Positions 18,112-30,462 are shown, numbered from the stretch's first letter. The stretch: DNA of 64,000 nt from Staphylococcus ratti (GCF_020883535.1 NZ_CP086654.1:1116001-1180000), one strand, 5' to 3'. Numbers and translations are program-made. The notes: generated from the letters alone by a model not told the origin.

Positions 18112-18140
18112 ATTCTATCAAAACTCATATCATTGTGCAA
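18112..18140 (-). promoter_or_regulatory. Promoter of rpsT
   Basis: On the minus strand TTGCAC (18140-18135), a 17-base spacer and TAGAAT (18117-18112) form a good sigma-A promoter, leaving a leader of about 50 bases. Confidence 0.7.
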
Positions 18141-18297
18141 TCATTATTTACAACGAATCATGCATTTTTAGCGTAATTTTGCAATTCCACGCTAAAGCTC
18201 ACTAAGCATTGCAAATGTTGCAATTATAGGCTAAAAACGTTATCATATCAAAGATGTCATTCATAATAAGGAAGAACGAGAAAGTGAGAAGGATACG

Positions 18298-20121
18298 ATG
18301 AATAATAAAGAACGTTTAGATCGACGTAAAAATATAAGGAACTTTTCAATTATTGCTCATATTGACCACGGAAAATCTACTTTAGCAGACCGTATACTAG
18401 AAAATACAAAATCTGTTGAAGCACGTGAAATGCAGTCTCAATTATTAGATTCAATGGACTTAGAGCGTGAACGTGGCATTACAATAAAACTAAATGCAGT
18501 ACGTTTGAAGTATGAAGCAAATGATGGCGAAACGTATACATTTCATCTCATCGATACACCAGGACACGTCGATTTTACATATGAAGTCTCACGTTCTTTA
18601 GCTGCTTGTGAAGGTGCAATACTTGTAGTCGATGCTGCGCAAGGTATCGAAGCACAAACATTAGCCAACGTTTACCTCGCTTTAGATAACGATTTAGAGT
18701 TAATCCCTGTTATAAATAAAATCGATTTACCTGCAGCAGAGCCTGAACGTGTGAAGCAAGAAGTTGAAGATGTTATTGGACTTGATAAAGACGATGCGGT
18801 TTTAGCAAGTGCTAAATCCAATATTGGAATTGATGAAATATTAGAAAAAATTGTTGAAATGGTTCCTCCACCAGAAGGTGACCCGGAAGCGCCATTAAAA
18901 GCATTAATTTTTGATTCAGAATATGACCCTTACCGCGGTGTTATCTCATCAATTCGTGTAGTCGATGGTGTAGTTAAACCTGGTGACAAAATTAAGATGA
19001 TGGCAACCGGTAAATCATTTGAAGTTACAGAAGTAGGCATCAATACGCCGAAGCAACTTCCTGTAGAAGAACTTACTGTTGGTGATGTAGGTTATATTAT
19101 CGCTAGTATTAAAAACGTTGATGACTCTCGAGTTGGTGACACAATAACACATTTTGATCGTCCAGCTGATGCACCATTAAAAGGGTATAAAAAAATGAAT
19201 CCAATGGTATATTGTGGTTTGTTCCCAATTGACAACAAAGATTATAATGACTTGCGTGAAGCACTCGAAAAACTTCAACTGAATGATGCTTCTTTAGAAT
19301 TTGAGCCTGAATCGTCAAAAGCACTTGGTTTTGGTTATCGTACTGGTTTCTTAGGAATGTTGCATATGGAAATCATCCAAGAACGTATTGAACGTGAATT
19401 TGGTATTGAATTGATTGCAACTGCGCCATCAGTAATTTATTCAGTAGTATTGAAAAATGGCGATAAAATTCAAGTGGATAATCCCGCTCAAATGCCAGAA
19501 CGTGATAAAATCGAAAAAGTTTATGAACCTTATGTACGTGCGACGATGATGGTGCCAAACGATTATGTTGGTGCAGTTATGGAATTGTGTCAACGTAAGC
19601 GTGGACAGTTTATAAATATGGATTATCTTGATGATATTCGAGTAAGTATCGTTTACGAACTTCCGTTATCAGAAGTTGTCTTTGATTTCTTTGACCAATT
19701 AAAGTCTAACACGAAAGGTTATGCCTCTTTTGATTACGAATTCATCGAAAATAAAGAAAGTAATCTTGTGAAAATGGATATTCTTTTAAATGGTGATAAA
19801 GTAGATGCTTTAAGCTTTATCGTTCATAAAGATTTCGCGTACGAACGTGGTAAAGCCCTTGTTGAAAAACTAAAAACATTGATTCCGCGTCAGCAATTTG
19901 AAGTACCAGTTCAAGCTGCTGTAGGTCATAAAATTGTCGCACGAACAAATATCAAATCAATGGGGAAAAATGTACTTTCAAAATGTTACGGCGGAGATAT
20001 CAGTCGAAAACGTAAATTATTGGAAAAACAAAAAGCAGGTAAAGCAAAAATGAAGGCTGTAGGAAATGTTGAAATTCCACAAGATGCCTTTTTAGCAGTG
20101 TTAAAAATGGACGAAGAGTAA
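18298..20121 (+). CDS. lepA: Elongation factor 4 (LepA)
   Basis: The 607-residue translational GTPase has [12 protein letters not shown] (G1), a switch with [18 protein letters not shown] (G3) and [11 protein letters not shown] (G4), EF-G-like domains II, III and V, and the LepA-specific C-terminal domain ([18 protein letters not shown]). It acts on stalled or mistranslocated ribosomes. Full length, with the ATG downstream of an AGAAAGTGAGAAGGAT stretch. Confidence 0.96.
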   Translation: MNNKERLDRRKNIRNFSIIAHIDHGKSTLADRILENTKSVEAREMQSQLLDSMDLERERGITIKLNAVRLKYEANDGETYTFHLIDTPGHVDFTYEVSRSLAACEGAILVVDAAQGIEAQTLANVYLALDNDLELIPVINKIDLPAAEPERVKQEVEDVIGLDKDDAVLASAKSNIGIDEILEKIVEMVPPPEGDPEAPLKALIFDSEYDPYRGVISSIRVVDGVVKPGDKIKMMATGKSFEVTEVGINTPKQLPVEELTVGDVGYIIASIKNVDDSRVGDTITHFDRPADAPLKGYKKMNPMVYCGLFPIDNKDYNDLREALEKLQLNDASLEFEPESSKALGFGYRTGFLGMLHMEIIQERIEREFGIELIATAPSVIYSVVLKNGDKIQVDNPAQMPERDKIEKVYEPYVRATMMVPNDYVGAVMELCQRKRGQFINMDYLDDIRVSIVYELPLSEVVFDFFDQLKSNTKGYASFDYEFIENKESNLVKMDILLNGDKVDALSFIVHKDFAYERGKALVEKLKTLIPRQQFEVPVQAAVGHKIVARTNIKSMGKNVLSKCYGGDISRKRKLLEKQKAGKAKMKAVGNVEIPQDAFLAVLKMDEE

Positions 20122-20128
20122 GAAGCTC

Positions 20129-20164
20129 ACTCCCAATTGCAGGTGTCACTTTGTGATTGGGAGT
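20129..20164 (+). terminator. Hairpin between lepA and hemW
   Basis: ACTCCCAAT (20129-20137) pairs with ATTGGGAGT (20156-20164) just after lepA, followed by only a short T stretch. It may end or attenuate lepA transcription ahead of hemW. Confidence 0.5.
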
Positions 20165-20187
20165 TTCCGTATGTTAGGAGAGGTGAA

Positions 20188-21309
20188 ATGTCTATTAAAA
20201 GCGCGTATATTCACATTCCTTTTTGCGTTAAAATTTGTACGTATTGTGATTTTAATAAGTATTTTATACAAAACCAACCAGTAGACGAGTACTTAGATTG
20301 TTTAATTAAAGAAATGTACTTTGACAGCCCACAAACATTAAATACGATGTTTGTAGGTGGCGGGACGCCGACAGCATTGAATATGAATCAATTAGAGAAG
20401 CTACTTAAAGCCATTCAACGACAATTTAATATTCTAGGAGAATATACTTTTGAAGCAAACCCTGATGAACTTACAGAAGAAAAAATAAAACTATTGAAAG
20501 CCTATGGTGTCAATCGTTTGTCCATGGGTGTTCAAACATTTGATGAATCATTACTGAAAATATTAGGTAGAACACACGAATCCAAGGACATTTATCGAGC
20601 AGTGGCATATGCAAAAAAGTATGATATCCCATCGATTAGCCTTGACCTCATGTATCATTTACCAACACAAACGATCGAACAATTTGATAGTAGTCTAGAC
20701 GAAGCACTTTCACTCGATATTGACCATATCTCTAGTTATGGGCTCATCTTGGAACCACAGACGCAATTTTATAATTTGTATCGCAAAGGCAAACTCGTTT
20801 TACCTAGTGATACATTAGGTGCAGACATGTATCATTTATTAATGGATAAAATGAAATCCTCATCGATGCATCAATATGAAATTTCTAATTTCGCTAAAGA
20901 AGGCCATGAGTCTGAACATAATAAAGTATATTGGCGAAATGAAAGTTATTATGGTTTTGGAGCTGGAGCTAGTGGGTATCTGAACGGTTGTCGCTATACT
21001 AACGTTAAGCCTGTAAATCATTATATTAAACATATAACAAATAACCAAAAACCTGTCTTAGAAAAGACGTATCCTTCATTAGATGAAAAGATGGAAGAAG
21101 AAATGTTTCTTGGCTTAAGAATGAATCAAGGCGTTAATAAAAAAACATTTTATCAAAAGTATCATCGTCATCTTGATACATTATATCAAAATGAAATTCA
21201 CCAATTGATGAAAAAAGGGTGGATTATAAATACGCCTGAATACATTGCACTAAGCGATGAAGGGCGTATTGTTGGGAATGAAGTGTTCGAAGCTTTTATC
21301 AAACTTTAA
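20188..21309 (+). CDS. hemW: Radical SAM heme chaperone HemW
   Basis: The 373-residue protein has the radical-SAM cluster motif PFCVKICTYCDF, GGGTPTAL, the HLPTQT segment and a C-terminal HemN-like domain. HemW binds heme and delivers it to respiratory enzymes; older annotations call it coproporphyrinogen III oxidase-like. ATG 20188 follows TTAGGAGAGGTG. A frame running upstream to 20137 enters the lepA terminator and is unlikely to be translated. Confidence 0.92.
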   Translation: MSIKSAYIHIPFCVKICTYCDFNKYFIQNQPVDEYLDCLIKEMYFDSPQTLNTMFVGGGTPTALNMNQLEKLLKAIQRQFNILGEYTFEANPDELTEEKIKLLKAYGVNRLSMGVQTFDESLLKILGRTHESKDIYRAVAYAKKYDIPSISLDLMYHLPTQTIEQFDSSLDEALSLDIDHISSYGLILEPQTQFYNLYRKGKLVLPSDTLGADMYHLLMDKMKSSSMHQYEISNFAKEGHESEHNKVYWRNESYYGFGAGASGYLNGCRYTNVKPVNHYIKHITNNQKPVLEKTYPSLDEKMEEEMFLGLRMNQGVNKKTFYQKYHRHLDTLYQNEIHQLMKKGWIINTPEYIALSDEGRIVGNEVFEAFIKL

Positions 21310-21335
21310 AAAATTTCTAATTTCAGACCTTTAAC

Positions 21336-21352
21336 ATTGACTTACTTTGACC
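21336..21352 (+). promoter_or_regulatory. Candidate CtsR operator of the dnaK operon
   Basis: Read on the minus strand, GGTCAAA (21352-21346), a 3-base gap and AGTCAAT (21342-21336) resemble the CtsR heptad direct repeat (RGTCAAA). The S. aureus dnaK operon is known to be under both CtsR and HrcA. The TTGACT here may also be the -35, with TAAATT (21360-21365) or TATAAT (21365-21370) as -10. Confidence 0.65.
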
Positions 21353-21369
21353 AATTTGATAAATTATAA

Positions 21370-21396
21370 TTAGCACTTAGGACAAAAGAGTGCTAA
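21370..21396 (+). promoter_or_regulatory. CIRCE element (HrcA operator)
   Basis: TTAGCACTT (21370-21378), a 9-base spacer and GAGTGCTAA (21388-21396) match the CIRCE inverted repeat except for one base in the left arm. It lies between the promoter and hrcA, so HrcA represses its own operon. Confidence 0.93.
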
Positions 21397-21408
21397 TGAG
21401 GTGAAAAC

Positions 21409-22392
21409 ATGATTACACAAAGACAATTTAGTATTTTAAATGCAATTGTTGAGGATTATGTTGAACTTGGCCAACCTATTGGATCGAAAACAATTATTCA
21501 GCGTCACAACGTTAATGTAAGCCCAGCTACGATTCGAAATGATATGAAATTACTCGAATCGCAAGCACTTATTGAAAAGACACATACGTCATCAGGACGT
21601 ATTCCATCTGAAGCGGGCTTTAGATTGTACGCCAATCGATTGTTAGATCAACCGATTAAAGAAAATAAGCAAAATAACATTAATATTAATGAAATGTATG
21701 CGCAACATCATTTTGATATTTCTTCTACACTCAAGAATTTTGCTAAACTTTTTTCAAATCAATCGCATTATACGACGCTTGTAGTGGGTCCTGATCATTC
21801 CAAGGTGGCAATTTTAGATATCAAATTAATGAAAGTACATGATCATCATCTTATTATCGTGTTGGTATATGAAACGGGGCATGTAAAACATTTACATTTG
21901 TCCTCACCGCATGCGATATCTCAAACCAACGTTGTTAAAATGTCAAACTTTTTATCAGAGCAATGCGAATCTGTTTTAAACCTTTCTATAAAAGAGAACT
22001 CTGAAATTATCTACGGCTTTACCAAATTTGAACTTGCTATTTTAAATCAGATTATTGATTTAATACATTATCAAATTACGAGTGAATCATCCCGTATTTA
22101 TTTAGGAGGGAAACATCAACTTATAGAAGTATTAAATGAAACAAATGTTGCTGCGATTCAGCCTATTTTAAAATATATAGAATCGAACCAAATTACAGAT
22201 ATTCTGGATGAAATGGTAGATTCTAATATCAATATTAAAATCGGTCACGAGATCGAACGCGACATTCAAGACATTGCTATTTTAACGCGAAGGTATCAAA
22301 TTGATCATGGGCTTAGCGGTTACGTCGCCGTTATCGGTCCTACAGCAATGCATTACCAAAATGTGATTCAATTGCTTAGTCGAATTTCATAA
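21409..22392 (+). CDS. hrcA: Heat-inducible transcription repressor HrcA
   Basis: The 327-residue repressor has an N-terminal winged helix (residues about 1-70, with SPATIRNDMKLLESQALIE and the HTSSGRIPS loop) and the HrcA GAF-like domain. It binds CIRCE when GroEL is titrated by unfolded protein. It is the first gene of hrcA-grpE-dnaK-dnaJ, preceded by CIRCE and a CtsR-like site. GAGGTGAAA lies before the ATG. Confidence 0.96.
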   Translation: MITQRQFSILNAIVEDYVELGQPIGSKTIIQRHNVNVSPATIRNDMKLLESQALIEKTHTSSGRIPSEAGFRLYANRLLDQPIKENKQNNININEMYAQHHFDISSTLKNFAKLFSNQSHYTTLVVGPDHSKVAILDIKLMKVHDHHLIIVLVYETGHVKHLHLSSPHAISQTNVVKMSNFLSEQCESVLNLSIKENSEIIYGFTKFELAILNQIIDLIHYQITSESSRIYLGGKHQLIEVLNETNVAAIQPILKYIESNQITDILDEMVDSNINIKIGHEIERDIQDIAILTRRYQIDHGLSGYVAVIGPTAMHYQNVIQLLSRIS

Positions 22393-22440
22393 GTATTCGA
22401 TTTTTTACTTTTTATTGAAATAGAGTATGGAGGTTTCAAA

Positions 22441-23049
22441 ATGTCTGAAGAAAAGGATTTTTCTGCACAAGAAACAAATGAAGAAAAGACAAATGTTGAG
22501 TCAACAGATACTACACAAGAAGCACAATCAGACACTGGTCCAGAAACAACAGATACGTCTGTGAACGATACTAAAGAAACGGACCAAGTGGATCCTAAAG
22601 ACGAAGAGATTTCGACATTAAAGACTCAAGTTGAAGCAGAACAAGAAAAGTATTTACGTCTTTACGCTGAATTTGAAAATTATAAAAGACGTATTCAAAA
22701 AGAAAATGACACGCAAAGAAAATATCAAGCACAAGGCGTTTTAAATGACGTTTTACCTGCTTTAGACAATTTTGAGCGTGCTTTACAAATAGAAGGTGAT
22801 GATGAATCATTCAAATCGCTTAAAAAAGGTGTAGAAATGGTTTATAGTAGCCTTGTTAAAGCGTTAGAAGATAATGGTTTAGAAGCCATCAAAACTGAGG
22901 GAGAAGCGTTTGATCCTAACTTCCACCAAGCTGTTGTTCAAGATAATAATCCAGAATTTGAATCTGGACAAATCACTGAAGAGCTACAAAAAGGGTATAA
23001 ACTTAAAGAACGCGTATTAAGACCCTCAATGGTAAAAGTAAATCAATAA
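22441..23049 (+). CDS. grpE: Nucleotide exchange factor GrpE
   Basis: The 202-residue cochaperone releases ADP from DnaK. A long acidic, Thr-rich N-terminal tail (about residues 1-55) precedes the coiled coil ([14 protein letters not shown]) and the C-terminal beta domain with [12 protein letters not shown] and RPSMVKV. TGGAGG precedes the ATG. Second gene of the heat-shock operon. Confidence 0.96.
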   Translation: MSEEKDFSAQETNEEKTNVESTDTTQEAQSDTGPETTDTSVNDTKETDQVDPKDEEISTLKTQVEAEQEKYLRLYAEFENYKRRIQKENDTQRKYQAQGVLNDVLPALDNFERALQIEGDDESFKSLKKGVEMVYSSLVKALEDNGLEAIKTEGEAFDPNFHQAVVQDNNPEFESGQITEELQKGYKLKERVLRPSMVKVNQ

Positions 23050-23110
23050 TTTTGACGAAACTTACCAAACTATGTAAAAATAACTATGTTTGAAAATTAG
23101 GAGGAATTAG

Positions 23111-24943
<1,833 letters not shown>

Positions 24944-24993
24944 AATTTGTGTTAAAATAAACACGCAGCAATAGTCTATCAATATATGAAGTA

Positions 24994-25027
24994 GAGGGGC
25001 TAGGACAGCAACGTCCCAGCCTCTTTT
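24994..25027 (+). terminator. Hairpin between dnaK and dnaJ
   Basis: GAGGGGCTAGGAC (24994-25006) pairs with GTCCCAGCCTC (25013-25023) and is followed by TTTT. It resembles the GAGGCTGGGAC-type hairpins common between staphylococcal genes and probably lowers dnaJ mRNA relative to dnaK. Confidence 0.7.
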
Positions 25028-25060
25028 CATTCATAAGACGTAAAAAAGGGAGCGATAGCA

Positions 25061-26191
25061 TTGGCAAAAAGAGACTATTACGAAGTCCTAGGCGTAAACA
25101 AAGATGCTACTAAAGATGAAATAAAAAAAGCGTATCGAAAATTATCAAAAAAATATCATCCTGACATCAATAAAGAAGAAGGCGCAGATGCTAAATTCAA
25201 GGAAATAAGTGAAGCTTATGAAGTGCTTAGTGATGAGCAAAAACGTCAACGATATGATCAGTTTGGTCATGCTGGGACGCAAGATGGATTTGGTCAAGGC
25301 TTCGGCGGACAAGATTTTTCAGGATTTGGTGGCGCTGGTTTTGAAGATATTTTCAGTTCATTCTTTGGCGGACAACGTCAACGTGACCCTAATGCACCAA
25401 GAAAAGGGGACGATTTGCAATATACGATGACCGTTACTTTCGAAGAGGCTGTGTTTGGCGTTAAAAAGGAAATATCTATTCGTAAAGACGTAACATGTCA
25501 TACATGCCATGGTGATGGGGCGAAACCTGGCACTAACAAAAAAACATGCTCATATTGTAACGGGGCTGGCCATGTTTCTGTAGAGCAAAACACGATTCTC
25601 GGGCGTGTACGTACAGAAAAAGTTTGTCCACAATGTAACGGGGCTGGAGAAGAATTTGAAGAAGCTTGCCCTACTTGTCACGGCCGTGGCACAGAAACTA
25701 AAAATGTTAAACTTGAAGTTACAGTGCCTGAAGGTGTCGATAACGATCAACAAATTCGTTTAGCTGGACAAGGCGCTCCTGGTGAAAACGGAGGACCAGC
25801 TGGTGATTTATTTGTCGTTTTCCGTGTCAAACCGTCAGATAAATTCACTCGTGAAGGTGATGACATTTTATTTAAACAATCTATCACTTTTGCCCAAGCA
25901 GCACTAGGTGACGAAGTTAAAGTGCCTACTTTAAATGGATATGTAATGTTAAATATTCCTGCAGGAACACAATCTGGTAAACAATTCCGTTTAAAAGGTA
26001 AAGGGGTTAAAAATGTACATGGCTATGGACATGGTGATTTATTTGTTAATATTAAAGTGGAAACACCAACTAACTTAACCGAAAAACAACGTGAATTATT
26101 AAAAGCATTTGCTGAAGAAGGTGGCGAATCAATTTCTGAACAGCCTTCTAACTTCAAAGATAAAGCACGCCGTTTCTTCAAAGGAGATTAA
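25061..26191 (+). CDS. dnaJ: Chaperone DnaJ (Hsp40)
   Basis: The 376-residue protein has a J domain (residues 1-70, KYHPDI contains HPD), a Gly/Phe-rich region ([14 protein letters not shown]), four CxxCxGxG zinc repeats ([32 protein letters not shown]) and the C-terminal peptide-binding domains. It starts with TTG at 25061 behind AAAGGGAG. prmA follows four bases later. Confidence 0.96.
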   Translation: MAKRDYYEVLGVNKDATKDEIKKAYRKLSKKYHPDINKEEGADAKFKEISEAYEVLSDEQKRQRYDQFGHAGTQDGFGQGFGGQDFSGFGGAGFEDIFSSFFGGQRQRDPNAPRKGDDLQYTMTVTFEEAVFGVKKEISIRKDVTCHTCHGDGAKPGTNKKTCSYCNGAGHVSVEQNTILGRVRTEKVCPQCNGAGEEFEEACPTCHGRGTETKNVKLEVTVPEGVDNDQQIRLAGQGAPGENGGPAGDLFVVFRVKPSDKFTREGDDILFKQSITFAQAALGDEVKVPTLNGYVMLNIPAGTQSGKQFRLKGKGVKNVHGYGHGDLFVNIKVETPTNLTEKQRELLKAFAEEGGESISEQPSNFKDKARRFFKGD

Positions 26192-26194
26192 ATC

Positions 26195-27124
26195 ATGAGA
26201 TGGATAGAATTATCTGTAGTTGTTAATAGCGAGGCTGAGGTAAGTGTTACAGCTGTACTTCAAGATGCTGGTTCAAATGGAGTGGCCATTGAAGACGCTC
26301 GTGAAGTGTATCGAGAAAGAGAAGATCGCTTTGGTGAAATATTTGCATTAGATCCTAGCGACTATCCAGAACAGCATATGATTATAAAAGCATATTATAA
26401 TGAAACTCAATTTTCATCATCACTTTTTGATGCTCTAAAAGAGGAAATCACTCAATTAGAAAATGTCGATTTAAATATACTCAACGTTACTTATCAAAAT
26501 ATAGCAGAATCTGATTGGGAAAATGAATGGAAAAATTATTTTCACCCATTCAAAGCCTCTGAGCGCTTTTATATCGTGCCTAGTTGGGAAACGGTAGCTC
26601 AAGATGACAAACATCTTTACATCGAGTTAGATCCTGGTATGGCATTTGGTACAGGAGATCATCCTACGACAAGTATGTGCTTAAAAGCGATCGAAAAAGT
26701 TGTAAAACCGACACACGATGTCATTGATGTAGGTACAGGTTCTGGTATTTTAAGTATAGCGGCACATTTACTTGGAGCAAAACGTATTAAGGCCATCGAT
26801 CTTGATGATTTAGCTGTTCAAGTAGCTAAAGATAATTTCGACAAAAATCATTGCGCATCACAAATTGAAACAACTACAGGTAATTTGCTCAATGATGAGC
26901 ATGACAAATATGACGTAGTCATTGCCAACATATTGGCTCACGTTATCACTTTAATGGTTGAGGATGCCTACACTACATTAAATGACCAAGGTTATTTTAT
27001 TGCTTCTGGCATCATTGACGAAAAATGTGAAGAAATAACAGAGCAAATGATACATGCTGGTTTTAAAATCATTGAGACACAACATGATAATGGTTGGGTC
27101 TGTATTACGGGACAAAAGGTGTGA
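26195..27124 (+). CDS. prmA: Ribosomal protein L11 methyltransferase
   Basis: The 309-residue enzyme trimethylates L11. The N-terminal L11-binding domain is followed by a SAM domain with [26 protein letters not shown] and the catalytic-region NILAHVI. AAAGGAG lies before the ATG. It shares the dnaJ-prmA-rsmE-mtaB order seen in other Bacillales. Confidence 0.95.
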   Translation: MRWIELSVVVNSEAEVSVTAVLQDAGSNGVAIEDAREVYREREDRFGEIFALDPSDYPEQHMIIKAYYNETQFSSSLFDALKEEITQLENVDLNILNVTYQNIAESDWENEWKNYFHPFKASERFYIVPSWETVAQDDKHLYIELDPGMAFGTGDHPTTSMCLKAIEKVVKPTHDVIDVGTGSGILSIAAHLLGAKRIKAIDLDDLAVQVAKDNFDKNHCASQIETTTGNLLNDEHDKYDVVIANILAHVITLMVEDAYTTLNDQGYFIASGIIDEKCEEITEQMIHAGFKIIETQHDNGWVCITGQKV

Positions 27125-27129
27125 AATCG

Positions 27130-27879
27130 ATGCAACGCTATTTTTTAAATGCTGACGCTGAGTTAAATCAGCGTTTTTTTATAACAAATTCAGATGATAT
27201 TCATCATATGCGCCTCGTCATGAGAATGCGCGTAGGTGATTCAATTATTATTAATTTCAAAGATCAAAGAACTTTTGAAGCGAAAATTTTGGCATTTCAA
27301 GATGATACCATTGAAATTGAAACAGTAAAGGAACTCAATATCAATTCTGAATTACCTATTGATGTAACAATTTGTAGTGGATTGATTAAAAGTGATAAAT
27401 ATGAGTGGTTACTTCAAAAAGCTACCGAACTTGGCGCTACTCGTTTTATTGCAACTCAAATGGAGCGTTCAGTCGTTAAGCTAAATGCCCAGAAAGCGGA
27501 TAAAAAATTAGCTCGTTGGCAAAAAATTGTTAAAGAAGCCTCAGAGCAAAGTTATCGCCAAATTGTACCTCACGTTGAATTTATATCGAATTTTAATTCT
27601 ATGTATGATATGATGAATCAATATGATTATGTACTTATCGCTTATGAAGAAACAGCAAAGCAAGGGGAAAAATCACAGTTCAAAACGACGATTCAATCTT
27701 TAGATCATGGCTCAAAAATATTGTTAATTTTTGGCCCTGAAGGTGGTTTTTCACAAAACGAAATTGCTGCACTACAAGATAAAGTAATATGCGCTGGTCT
27801 GGGACCTCGTATTTTACGTGCGGAAACCGCACCACTCTATGCTTTAAGTGCAATAAGTTATGAATTAGATTTAAATTAG
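27130..27879 (+). CDS. rsmE: 16S rRNA (uracil-1498-N3)-methyltransferase
   Basis: The 249-residue SPOUT enzyme has an N-terminal PUA-like domain (IHHMRLVMRMRVGD) and the trefoil-knot SAM site with LIFGPEGGFSQNE and LGPRILRAETAPLYALS. ATG 27130 gives the usual RsmE start MQRYFLN and follows AAAAGGTG; a longer frame begins inside prmA. Confidence 0.93.
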   Translation: MQRYFLNADAELNQRFFITNSDDIHHMRLVMRMRVGDSIIINFKDQRTFEAKILAFQDDTIEIETVKELNINSELPIDVTICSGLIKSDKYEWLLQKATELGATRFIATQMERSVVKLNAQKADKKLARWQKIVKEASEQSYRQIVPHVEFISNFNSMYDMMNQYDYVLIAYEETAKQGEKSQFKTTIQSLDHGSKILLIFGPEGGFSQNEIAALQDKVICAGLGPRILRAETAPLYALSAISYELDLN

Positions 27880-27897
27880 ATAGAATGAGGTGAGTTA

Positions 27898-29244
27898 ATG
27901 TCAACCGTTGCATTTCATACTTTAGGCTGTAAAGTGAATCATTATGAAACTGAAGCAATTTGGCAACTATTTAAAGAAGCGTCTTATAAACGTGTTGACT
28001 TTGAACAAAATGCCGACGTATTTGTGATTAATACATGTACTGTAACGAATACTGGTGACAAAAAAAGTCGCCAAGTGATTCGTCGTGCGATTCGTAACAA
28101 TCCAGATGCTGTCGTTTGTGTTACAGGGTGTTATGCGCAAACATCCTCTGCAGAAATTATGGAAATCCCAGGTGTTGACATTGTCGTTGGAACACAGGAC
28201 AGACACAAATTATTAACATATATTGATACGTATAAACAAGAGCGTCAACCTATCAATGGCGTAAGCAATATTATGAAAAATCGCACATATGAAGAGCTTG
28301 ATGTGCCATATTTTACAGATAGAACGCGTGCTTCATTGAAAATTCAAGAAGGTTGTAATAACTTTTGCACATTTTGCATTATTCCATGGGCCCGTGGTTT
28401 AATGCGTTCTCGTGACCCTGAAAAAGTAGTTGATCAAGCAACAACACTTGTTCAATCAGGATATAAAGAAATTGTACTTACAGGCATTCACACAGGCGGT
28501 TATGGTCAAGATTTAAAAAATTATAACTTAGCACAACTTTTAAGAGATTTAGAAACAATTGATGGTTTAGAGCGTATTCGTATTTCGTCTATAGAAGCAA
28601 GTCAATTAACAGATGAAGTGATTGACGTTCTACAGCATTCTAAAAAAGTTGTACGTCATCTACATGTACCTTTACAATCGGGTTCTGATACGGTTCTTAA
28701 ACGTATGCGACGTAAATATTCAATGGCGCATTTTTCAGAAAGAATTACAAAGTTGCATGAAGCTTTACCAGGCTTAGCTGTAACAAGCGATGTCATCGTT
28801 GGTTTTCCAGGTGAAACTGAAGAAGAATTCCAAGAAACTTATGACTTTATCGTGAAACATCATTTTTCAGAATTACATGTTTTTCCGTATTCTCAACGTA
28901 TCGGTACGCCAGCTGCTAGAATGGACGATCAAATTGATGAAAATATCAAAAATGAACGTGTTCACCGCCTTATTGAATTAAGTGACCAACTCGCAAAAAC
29001 TTATGCATCTCGATTTGAAAATGATGTATTAGAAGTCATTCCTGAAGAGAAAGGCTCTAAAGATGGTATGTTAGTCGGCTATGCTGACAATTACATGAAA
29101 GTTGAATTTGAAGGTGACGATGCACTAATAGGTCAAATCTGTAAAGTTAAGGTGACTCAAGCAGGTTACCCAGTCAACCATGGCCAATTACTTAGAGTAG
29201 TTGATCATGCGACAAATAAATCTGCAGAAGAAATACTAATTTAA
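27898..29244 (+). CDS. mtaB: tRNA threonylcarbamoyladenosine methylthiotransferase MtaB
   Basis: The 448-residue radical SAM enzyme converts t6A37 to ms2t6A37 in tRNA. It has an N-terminal MTTase domain with three Cys (TLGCKVN, NTCTV, GCYAQ), the radical-SAM motif CNNFCTFC, and a C-terminal TRAM domain. GAGGTGAG precedes the ATG. It ends the heat-shock/RNA-modification run; rpsU has its own promoter downstream. Confidence 0.95.
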   Translation: MSTVAFHTLGCKVNHYETEAIWQLFKEASYKRVDFEQNADVFVINTCTVTNTGDKKSRQVIRRAIRNNPDAVVCVTGCYAQTSSAEIMEIPGVDIVVGTQDRHKLLTYIDTYKQERQPINGVSNIMKNRTYEELDVPYFTDRTRASLKIQEGCNNFCTFCIIPWARGLMRSRDPEKVVDQATTLVQSGYKEIVLTGIHTGGYGQDLKNYNLAQLLRDLETIDGLERIRISSIEASQLTDEVIDVLQHSKKVVRHLHVPLQSGSDTVLKRMRRKYSMAHFSERITKLHEALPGLAVTSDVIVGFPGETEEEFQETYDFIVKHHFSELHVFPYSQRIGTPAARMDDQIDENIKNERVHRLIELSDQLAKTYASRFENDVLEVIPEEKGSKDGMLVGYADNYMKVEFEGDDALIGQICKVKVTQAGYPVNHGQLLRVVDHATNKSAEEILI

Positions 29245-29266
29245 ACAGAAATTGTATAATTAAACA

Positions 29267-29295
29267 TTGACCGAAATTGAGATTTAATTTATACT
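29267..29295 (+). promoter_or_regulatory. Promoter of rpsU
   Basis: TTGACC (29267-29272), 17 bases, and TATACT (29290-29295) form a strong sigma-A promoter about 75 bases before the rpsU start. Confidence 0.75.
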
Positions 29296-29374
29296 AATGT
29301 TTACATGGCACAAATATTGTGACATGTACCAATGAATAAAAGTTTTCTTGATATTTGGAGGGAGGGAAATACAG

Positions 29375-29551
29375 ATGTCTAAAACAGTAGTCCGTAAAAA
29401 CGAATCATTAGAAGATGCTTTACGTCGTTTTAAACGCTCAGTTTCTAAAAGCGGTACAATCCAAGAAGTTCGTAAACGCGAATTCTATGAAAAACCAAGC
29501 GTAAAACGCAAAAAGAAATCTGAAGCTGCTCGTAAACGTAAATTCAGATAA
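29375..29551 (+). CDS. rpsU: 30S ribosomal protein S21
   Basis: The 58-residue very basic protein starts [21 protein letters not shown], the S21 signature, and ends [23 protein letters not shown] (29357-29366) is an unusually strong ribosome binding site 8 bases before ATG 29375, which rules out a longer in-frame start at 29348. Confidence 0.95.
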
Positions 29552-29599
29552 TATATCATTGTGTTGAACTCCCTCAACGTTCAAATTAATGATAAATTA

Positions 29600-29640
29600 A
29601 AACCCCAATGCATTCTATACGAATGTGATCGGGGTTTTTT
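29600..29640 (+). terminator. Terminator after rpsU
   Basis: AAACCCC and AATGCATT (29600-29614) pair imperfectly with GAATGTGATCGGGGTT, followed by T residues up to 29640. Confidence 0.8.
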
Positions 29641-29736
29641 GTTTGTTCTTGATTATATACATTTTAAATTAGCTTTATCCCTACAAGTCTTACGTATTTT
29701 CATGTATACTACATAGTGAGAGTGAGGTGTATGTTT

Positions 29737-30438
29737 ATGCAATTATCAATACATATGCTAGAGTTGCTCGGAGCTCTAGGAAACCACAATATCTTGACCC
29801 AAATTGCAGGTTGGATTACGTCCTCTTGGATTGCTTTAGTTCTAATGTGTGTACTATTCTTAGGTTTTGTTTATCAACTCTATTCAAAATCCTTTAATTG
29901 GTCGGGTATCTTGGCAATTTTAGCCTTACTTTTAATTTTTTTAGGCTTTTTAGTCGAAGGTACAATTTCCTCTATGACCATCCTTATATTCAGTATTGGC
30001 GTAATTCTTGTTATTATAGAATTATTCGTAGTAGGTGCAGTGCTAGGTATTGTAGGTATGGCCTTGATTATTTTCAGCTTAATTATGATGGGCGATAATT
30101 TACCTTTTATGTTGCTAAACGTTTGTATTGCATTAATACTTTCAATTATTGAATGGGTGATTTTAGTGAAATTCTTCAAGAAAAAAATGTCCTTATTCGA
30201 AAATGTTGTGCTAACGGACTCAACGAATAAAGAATCGGGATACTCTTCTCACAATGACCGCTCATACCTTGTTGGAGCAGTGGCTTTAACTTTGACTGAT
30301 TTACGCCCCTCAGGCCTTATACTTCATGATAATGAACGTATCGATGCTGTATCAGAAAGTTCATTTATTAGTAAAAATACTGAGGTGGAAATTATCGAAG
30401 TCGAAGGTACACGTGTTGTTGTACGAGAATCAAAATAA
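29737..30438 (+). CDS. nfeD: NfeD family membrane protein
   Basis: The protein (about 233 residues) has four to five membrane helices (about residues 25-140) and a C-terminal OB-fold typical of NfeD (GAVALTLTDLRPSG, VEIIEVEGTRVVV). NfeD proteins pair with flotillins, and floA lies 24 bases downstream. ATG 29737 is preferred over ATG 29731 because GTGAGGTG is better spaced for it. The catalytic ClpP-like domain of long NfeD proteins is absent, as expected for this short class. Confidence 0.85.
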   Translation: MQLSIHMLELLGALGNHNILTQIAGWITSSWIALVLMCVLFLGFVYQLYSKSFNWSGILAILALLLIFLGFLVEGTISSMTILIFSIGVILVIIELFVVGAVLGIVGMALIIFSLIMMGDNLPFMLLNVCIALILSIIEWVILVKFFKKKMSLFENVVLTDSTNKESGYSSHNDRSYLVGAVALTLTDLRPSGLILHDNERIDAVSESSFISKNTEVEIIEVEGTRVVVRESK

Positions 30439-30462
30439 TTTTTAATTTAAAGGAGTGTTTAT

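Noticed and set aside
17720..18171. Two plus-strand frames (17720-17989 and 17917-18171) opposite rpsT
   Set aside because: rpsT on the minus strand has an S20 match, promoter, ribosome binding site and terminator; these frames are its complement.
20137..20187. An upstream extension of hemW
   Set aside because: It starts in the lepA terminator hairpin; the ATG at 20188 has a proper ribosome binding site and family start.
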